Shown here piece by piece: positions 60,025 through 64,000 of a DNA stretch of 64,000 nt. Position 1 is the stretch's first letter, and each line of letters begins with the position of its first letter. Source of the stretch: Rhodoblastus sp. GTDB taxonomy: Bacteria > Pseudomonadota > Alphaproteobacteria > Rhizobiales > Beijerinckiaceae. The position numbers and the translations under genes are program-made. The stretch spans positions 62,001-126,000 of the forward strand of contig NZ_JAGRPM010000006.1 in the NCBI RefSeq assembly GCF_019449565.1, in the 5' to 3' direction. A model generated the notes under the pieces. The model had not been told where the DNA came from and made no database searches. It worked only from the letters and a program-made list of their open reading frames with translations.

Positions 60025-61167
60025 ATGAATGCTCCAACGAAGATCGACATGCTTGCCGCCCTTCGACTTACGAGAGAGGGCCGGCTCGAAGAGGCTATGA
60101 CCGCCTTGCGCGGCGCGTTCTCAAGCGCTCCGCAATCGAATATTGAGCCGGAGTTTGAGTCGAGCGCTCCGTCCCGGACTTTTGGGGGCGCGAGCTTGCC
60201 TCGGATTTCCCTTCGCGAGACGCTGGGCGGACTTGTCGAACGCCTCGGACGGCTTCGTCCGACGCCCCCGCTCGACGAGGCTTTCGCGCAAGCCTCGGAC
60301 CCCGCGCCGGCGCGTAAAGCGGATGGTTCGCGGTTCGAACAGCGCAGCTTCGCCAATGCCGCCGGCGTTCGCGCTTACAAGCTTTACGTCCCGAGCGGCT
60401 TTAACGGCCAACCCCTGCCGCTTGTGGTGATGCTGCATGGCTGCGCCCAGTCGCCCGACGATTTTGCCGCCGGCACGCGGATGAATCATCTGGCCGAGGA
60501 GCAGACTTTCCTCGTCGCCTATCCGGCGCAACCCCAGTCGGCCAATGCCGGAAAATGCTGGAACTGGTTCAAATCCGGGGATCAGCAGCGCGATCGCGGC
60601 GAGCCCTCGCTGATCGCGGGGATCACCCGCCAGATCATGGAAGAATTTCCGGTCGCACAGGGGCGGGTCTATATCGCCGGCCTGTCCGCCGGGGGCGCGG
60701 CGGCGGCGATCATGGGTTCAGCCTATCCTGACCTCTATGCCGCAATCGGCGTTCATTCCGGACTGGCCTGCGGCGCCGCCCGCGACATGCCCTCGGCCTT
60801 CACGGCGATGAAGAACGGCGGGTCGCCAGCCGCGACATCACGAGCAAGCGCTGTCCCGGCCATCGTGTTCCATGGCGACAGCGACACCACGGTCCATCCG
60901 GTCAATGGCCACGAAGTGATCACGCAGGCGAAAGCCGGGGCGAAGCTTGATCCGAAAGTCACCGGCGGCGTCTCTCCCAACGGGCGCAAATACACGCAGA
61001 CCGTCCACGTCGACGCAGGCGGACGGCCGATGGCGGAGCATTGGGTTCTCCATGGCTCCGGTCACGCCTGGTCCGGCGGCAGCGCCGCGGGGTCCTACAC
61101 CGATCCGCATGGCCCCGACGCCAGCCGGGAAATGATGCGCTTTTTCGCCCATCACCGCATCAGGTGA
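60025..61167 (+). CDS. PHB depolymerase-family esterase (LpqC-like)
   Basis: A 380-residue alpha/beta hydrolase of the esterase PHB family. The N-terminal 95 residues look linker-like, with no signal peptide. The catalytic domain starts YKLYVPSGFNGQPLPLVVMLHGCAQSPDDFAAGTRMN; nucleophile serine in IAGLSAGGAAA, acid in VFHGDSDTTVHPVNG, histidine in VLHGSGHAWSGG. Absence of an obvious export signal suggests an intracellular short-chain polyester or ester hydrolase, possibly for PHB oligomers. A terminator follows the stop. Confidence 0.88.
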   Translation: MNAPTKIDMLAALRLTREGRLEEAMTALRGAFSSAPQSNIEPEFESSAPSRTFGGASLPRISLRETLGGLVERLGRLRPTPPLDEAFAQASDPAPARKADGSRFEQRSFANAAGVRAYKLYVPSGFNGQPLPLVVMLHGCAQSPDDFAAGTRMNHLAEEQTFLVAYPAQPQSANAGKCWNWFKSGDQQRDRGEPSLIAGITRQIMEEFPVAQGRVYIAGLSAGGAAAAIMGSAYPDLYAAIGVHSGLACGAARDMPSAFTAMKNGGSPAATSRASAVPAIVFHGDSDTTVHPVNGHEVITQAKAGAKLDPKVTGGVSPNGRKYTQTVHVDAGGRPMAEHWVLHGSGHAWSGGSAAGSYTDPHGPDASREMMRFFAHHRIR

Positions 61168-61174
61168 TCACGCC

Positions 61175-61209
61175 GGAGCCGCAGGCGACCGCCGCCCCGG
61201 CTCCTTTTT
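61175..61209 (+). terminator. Rho-independent terminator of the esterase gene
   Basis: Stem GGAGCCG / CGGCTCC enclosing a GC-rich loop, followed by TTTTT, starting 8 bp after the esterase stop. Confidence 0.78.
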
Positions 61210-61211
61210 GG

Positions 61212-62516
61212 TTAGCCGGCCGATCCATGCCGTTCGGGATCCGGCGTCACAACGGGGTGCAGACGCACGACATACCAGCACAGTAGCGCGACCGGGATTC
61301 CGATCAGCGAAGTCGCCACGAAAAACATCGTGAAACCGGTATGCGCGATGACAAAGCCCGACGAGCCCGCGAGAAGGCTTCCGGGAAAGGCGCAGAGCGA
61401 CGTGAGCAGGGCAAATTGGCTCGCCGCAAGCTCAGTTGCCGTGAGCGACGACATGTAGTTGATGAGCACCACTTGCGCGAAGGCATAGGCGAAACCTTCG
61501 ATGCTGACCGCGAGGGCGAAGCCCCAGAAATCGCCGCCGCTTTGGGTGGCGAGCCAGGCGAGGCTCAGATGCGCGGCCGATCCCGCCACCGTGCCGACGA
61601 GCAGGCTTGGCATCAGGCCGATCCTGCGAATGATATAGGCGCTGAAGAATGTGGCGGCGAGCGCGATCCAGAAGCCGAATAATTTGGTGACCGTCGCAAT
61701 CTCAGTATCCGAATAATGCAGGCTCTTGAACAGCGGCATGGCCATTGCGCTCGAAATATAGCCAGGCAAGCGGAAACCCGCGATCATCAGGAAGATCGGC
61801 AGCGCCAGCGGCCCGAGCCGCGTGATCATTTCCTTGATTGGCGCGATGACCGTGGCGACAAAACCGGGATGCTTGTGGCTGACCGTAAAATCGGAATCGG
61901 GCTCCGGCGCGATGAAGGCCGAGACCGCGCCGACCAGCATCAGGCTCGCCATGAAGAAATAGGCGGCAGGCCAGCCATATCTGTCTGCGAGCAGCAAGGC
62001 GCCGGCGCCGGCGGCGAGATTGCCGAAACGATATCCCATCTCGCTGATGGCAGTCATGACGGACTGCTTGGCCACGGGAACGGACGTGATGCGCCAGCCG
62101 TCGATGGTGACGTCCTGCGTCGCCCCGGCGACCCCAAGCGCCAGCGAAAAAGCCACGGTATAGCCGAGGAAATGGGCCGGATCGCCGAAGGCGACGCCCA
62201 TCAGCGACAACATCACGGCGATCTGCGAGAGAACGATCCACCCGCGCCGACGCCCGAGCAGCGCGCTGAAAACCGGCGCGTCATATTTGTCGAGGAACGG
62301 CGCCCAGATGAATTTGAGCTTATAGGCGATGGTGAGTTCGCTCATCAGCCCGATGGTCTGGATTGGAACCTGGGCGTCCGACAGCCAGGCCGCCTGCGTC
62401 GGATAGACCAGCAGATAGGGCATGCCCGCGCTGAAGCCGAGGCCCAGCATCGCCAGATAGCGCCGGTCCGCCGACAGATGGGCGAGGAGGGAGTCCTTTT
62501 CGGGAACGGTCGTCAT
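61212..62516 (-). CDS. ampG: AmpG-like MFS permease
   Basis: A 434-residue major facilitator with about 12 hydrophobic segments. MLGLGFSAGMPYLLVYPTQAAWL, LKFIWAPFLDKYDAP, LLGRRRGWIVLSQ and GVAGATQDVTIDGWRI are the AmpG signature blocks (the QDxxIDxW motif in particular). AmpG imports anhydro-muropeptides for cell-wall recycling; other members carry acetyl-CoA or siderophores, so the cargo is probable and not certain. AAGGA precedes ATG 62516. Confidence 0.86.
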   Translation of the reverse strand: MTTVPEKDSLLAHLSADRRYLAMLGLGFSAGMPYLLVYPTQAAWLSDAQVPIQTIGLMSELTIAYKLKFIWAPFLDKYDAPVFSALLGRRRGWIVLSQIAVMLSLMGVAFGDPAHFLGYTVAFSLALGVAGATQDVTIDGWRITSVPVAKQSVMTAISEMGYRFGNLAAGAGALLLADRYGWPAAYFFMASLMLVGAVSAFIAPEPDSDFTVSHKHPGFVATVIAPIKEMITRLGPLALPIFLMIAGFRLPGYISSAMAMPLFKSLHYSDTEIATVTKLFGFWIALAATFFSAYIIRRIGLMPSLLVGTVAGSAAHLSLAWLATQSGGDFWGFALAVSIEGFAYAFAQVVLINYMSSLTATELAASQFALLTSLCAFPGSLLAGSSGFVIAHTGFTMFFVATSLIGIPVALLCWYVVRLHPVVTPDPERHGSAG

Positions 62517-62725
62517 TCGCAATTCCTTCGCCACTGGTCGAGGCCCAGGAAGGCTACACCGCCGTGAGCGAACCGTCAGCCATGGCGCAACGCGACCAGA
62601 ACAACCTCGGAGAACGCGAGGCGCATCGCGAGACGCCGTCACGGCGAAAAACGCCCCTCGGATCAAAATTCTGCGTTAGAAGCTGCTTTTCAAAGCCTTC
62701 TTCAGCGAGCACGGCGCCGTCGAAC

Positions 62726-63229
62726 ATGACCAACATTGCATTCTCGTGGCGGCCAATGGCGGCCGCCGATCTTGAAACGGTCAGCCGGATCGCCGGCAAG
62801 GTTCACGCATTGCTGCCAGAGAGGCCGGACGTGCTCGCGGAAAAATTCCGCCTCTTTCCGCGAGGCTGCTTCATTTTCGAAAGCGACAAAGCCATGCTTG
62901 GCTATGCGATTGCCCATCCATGGATGCTCGGCGACATTCCTCCGCTGGATGGCTTTCTCAATGAACTGCCCAAGACGCCGGAATGCCTGTACCTGCATGA
63001 CGCCGCCCTGCTCCCGGAGGGTCGAGGCCATTCCGCGTCGCCTCGATTGATCGAAGATTTGCGACGAGTGGCGGCATCAATCGATCTGCATTGGCTCGCG
63101 CTCGTGTCTGTCTATCGAACCTATCTGTTGTGGGGCCGTTTCGGATTTTCAACCGTTCAGGATCCAGCCCTATCGGACAAGCTCAGTACTTACGGCCCGA
63201 GCGCGCAATATATGACCGCGCCGGTCTGA
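62726..63229 (+). CDS. GNAT-family N-acetyltransferase
   Basis: A 167-residue protein. FSWRPMAAADLETVSRIAGKVHALLPERPDVLAEKFRLFPRGCFIFESDKAMLGYAIAHPW is the GNAT N-terminal half; the acetyl-CoA loop is degenerate, reading LLPEGRGHSASPRLIEDL in place of QxxGxG/A, and YLLWGRFGFSTV is the characteristic C-terminal YxxxGF segment. No convincing ribosome-binding site marks the ATG at 62726, and the frame stays open to 62564. Substrate unknown. Confidence 0.72.
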   Translation: MTNIAFSWRPMAAADLETVSRIAGKVHALLPERPDVLAEKFRLFPRGCFIFESDKAMLGYAIAHPWMLGDIPPLDGFLNELPKTPECLYLHDAALLPEGRGHSASPRLIEDLRRVAASIDLHWLALVSVYRTYLLWGRFGFSTVQDPALSDKLSTYGPSAQYMTAPV

Positions 63230-63296
63230 GAGCGTTCCCGGAACAGACCAGGCCTCGCGACACAGCGCGGCATCTCGCCGTGCCGCGCCCCCTCCT

Positions 63297-63321
63297 CCGG
63301 CCCGCTGCGGGCGCGGTTTTT
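63297..63321 (+). terminator. Rho-independent terminator after the GNAT gene
   Basis: A GC-rich stem (CCG GCCCG / CGGGC CGG with one bulged G) and loop CTG are followed by TTTTT. It lies 68 bp past the GNAT stop and upstream of the cupin gene. Confidence 0.75.
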
Positions 63322-63384
63322 GCTTCTTTCTCGGGACAACCGCGCGGTCGGCGATATTTCCGCGCATTTTTATCGGAGACTTTC

Positions 63385-63990
63385 GTGACCCATCTCCCGC
63401 CGGAAGCGTTGAAAAGATTCATCTGGGACATTCAGTCCATGGTTGAACTTGCGGAAAGCGAGCGGGAAATTCTTTTGATTGGTCGCGATCTCATGACGCG
63501 GCTTATCGCCATGGACAATTGGCTCCCGCCCGCCTTTTCCATCGCCGACCCCGCCTGCGGACAACAATTTCAGCTCTATGCCGACGCCATGGAGCGCTTT
63601 ACCATCGTCAGCACGGTTCTGGCGCCTGGTCAGGCGGCGGCGGTCGGCGTCGAACCCTTCTGGCAAGTTTCCGGCGTCCTGCGCGGCGCTTTTTCGCGTC
63701 GCAGCTTCGATGTCGATGCGGAAAGCAGAATTTTGCCCGGCGGCAAGGAGCAAAAGCTCGACCGCGGCGCCATCTTGACCTCGTCGGCGCGCGGCGCCGC
63801 GCAACTTGTCAATCTGCATTCAGATCGCGTCTCGATCGCAATTCAGGTTTTCGGCGGCGATATCGGCAAGACGCCGCGTCTTACATTGACGCAGGAAGGC
63901 GCCGCGCAATTCGGGCCGACCTCCTACGCCAATGTTCCTGACGCCCCGCCCTACAACATCTGGACGATCCAGACCCGGATCGAGGACTGA
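63385..63990 (+). CDS. Cysteine dioxygenase-like cupin lacking the metal-binding motif
   Basis: A 201-residue protein with the layout of the cysteine/thiol dioxygenase cupin family: LMTRLIAMDNWLPPAFSIADP, QFQLYADAMERFTIVSTVLAPGQAAAVGVEPFWQVSGVLRGAF and SIAIQVFGGDIG correspond to the usual blocks. However, the HxH metal motif that follows PGQ in active members is replaced by AAAVGVEPFW, and the third histidine position is not histidine. It is therefore probably not an iron dioxygenase. GTG start with GGAGA upstream. It ends 10 bp before the window edge. Confidence 0.75.
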   Translation: MTHLPPEALKRFIWDIQSMVELAESEREILLIGRDLMTRLIAMDNWLPPAFSIADPACGQQFQLYADAMERFTIVSTVLAPGQAAAVGVEPFWQVSGVLRGAFSRRSFDVDAESRILPGGKEQKLDRGAILTSSARGAAQLVNLHSDRVSIAIQVFGGDIGKTPRLTLTQEGAAQFGPTSYANVPDAPPYNIWTIQTRIED

Positions 63991-64000
63991 TCCGCGACAA

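Overview
The window is GC-rich, densely coding DNA with alphaproteobacterial character. Protein families (LipB, PanC, PccA, Ohr/OhrR, MadLM/Mdc, AcoXABC, a methanol/ethanol-family PQQ dehydrogenase) and gene organisation point to Hyphomicrobiales, plausibly a Beijerinckiaceae or Methylocystaceae relative; that placement is an inference. I see about 68 protein genes, one tRNA-Leu(GAG), and no insertion sequences, phage genes, CRISPR arrays or rRNA. It reads as a stable chromosomal region rich in catabolic and transport operons.

Layout. 1-11.4 kb is a mosaic of housekeeping and small-domain genes: partial GST, rhodanese, DUF3253, YdcF, GH25 lysozyme, polysaccharide deacetylase, tRNA-Leu, lipB convergent with panC, a GGCT-fold protein, a GYF_2 membrane protein, propionyl-CoA carboxylase alpha (pccA), GFA protein and flavin reductase. 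11.6-18.5 kb is a branched-chain amino acid ABC cluster (livH-M-G-F, a small membrane protein, then livK), interrupted by two related small secreted His/Tyr/Gly-rich proteins. 18.6-25.2 kb holds ccdA, a P1-family peptidase, an ohr/ohrR peroxide-resistance locus with two tandem small secreted paralogues at its head, an AI-2E-type permease and a membrane metallophosphoesterase. 25.3-31.1 kb is a CzcA/CzcB-like metal RND efflux operon with two small metal-ligand-rich periplasmic proteins. 31.1-35.1 kb contains a DUF4105 protein and an unusual MetX-like/DUF938/SDR/YdhR operon. 35.3-44.1 kb is a complete malonate uptake and decarboxylation cluster (madLM-mdcACDEGBH) with a divergent GntR regulator and a TSUP exporter. 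44.2-55.7 kb is an acetoin dehydrogenase operon (acoXABC), its sigma54 activator (acoR-like) and a divergent operon encoding an NTF2-FMO flavoprotein, a PQQ dehydrogenase, a cytochrome c and an outer-membrane channel. 55.8-64 kb has short-chain dehydrogenases, a KPR/MaoC pair with a divergent HxlR regulator, a CopG regulator with an esterase, an AmpG-like transporter, a GNAT and a degenerate cupin.

How the parts work together. The clearest system is at 44-56 kb. The acoX operon and the FMO/PQQ operon lie on either side of one sigma54 activator gene. Both have near-identical -24/-12 promoters and a matching palindrome, GCGCCACA-N2-TGTGGCGC, at the same distance upstream (about 97 bp to the -12 element). 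I infer one regulon in which periplasmic PQQ-linked alcohol or diol oxidation and a cytosolic flavin monooxygenase feed an acetoin-type substrate to AcoABC. The dehydrogenase (no vicinal Cys-Cys, DYD lanthanide-type motif) and its partner cytochrome (CX3CH haem motif) are both atypical.

The second system is at 20.5-21.8 kb. Copies of a CACGATT-A-AATCGTG operator surround a near-consensus sigma70 promoter that drives two tandem secreted mini-proteins plus ohr, and a related half-site precedes ohrR. This suggests a periplasmic arm of the organic-peroxide response that I do not recognise from described ohr loci.
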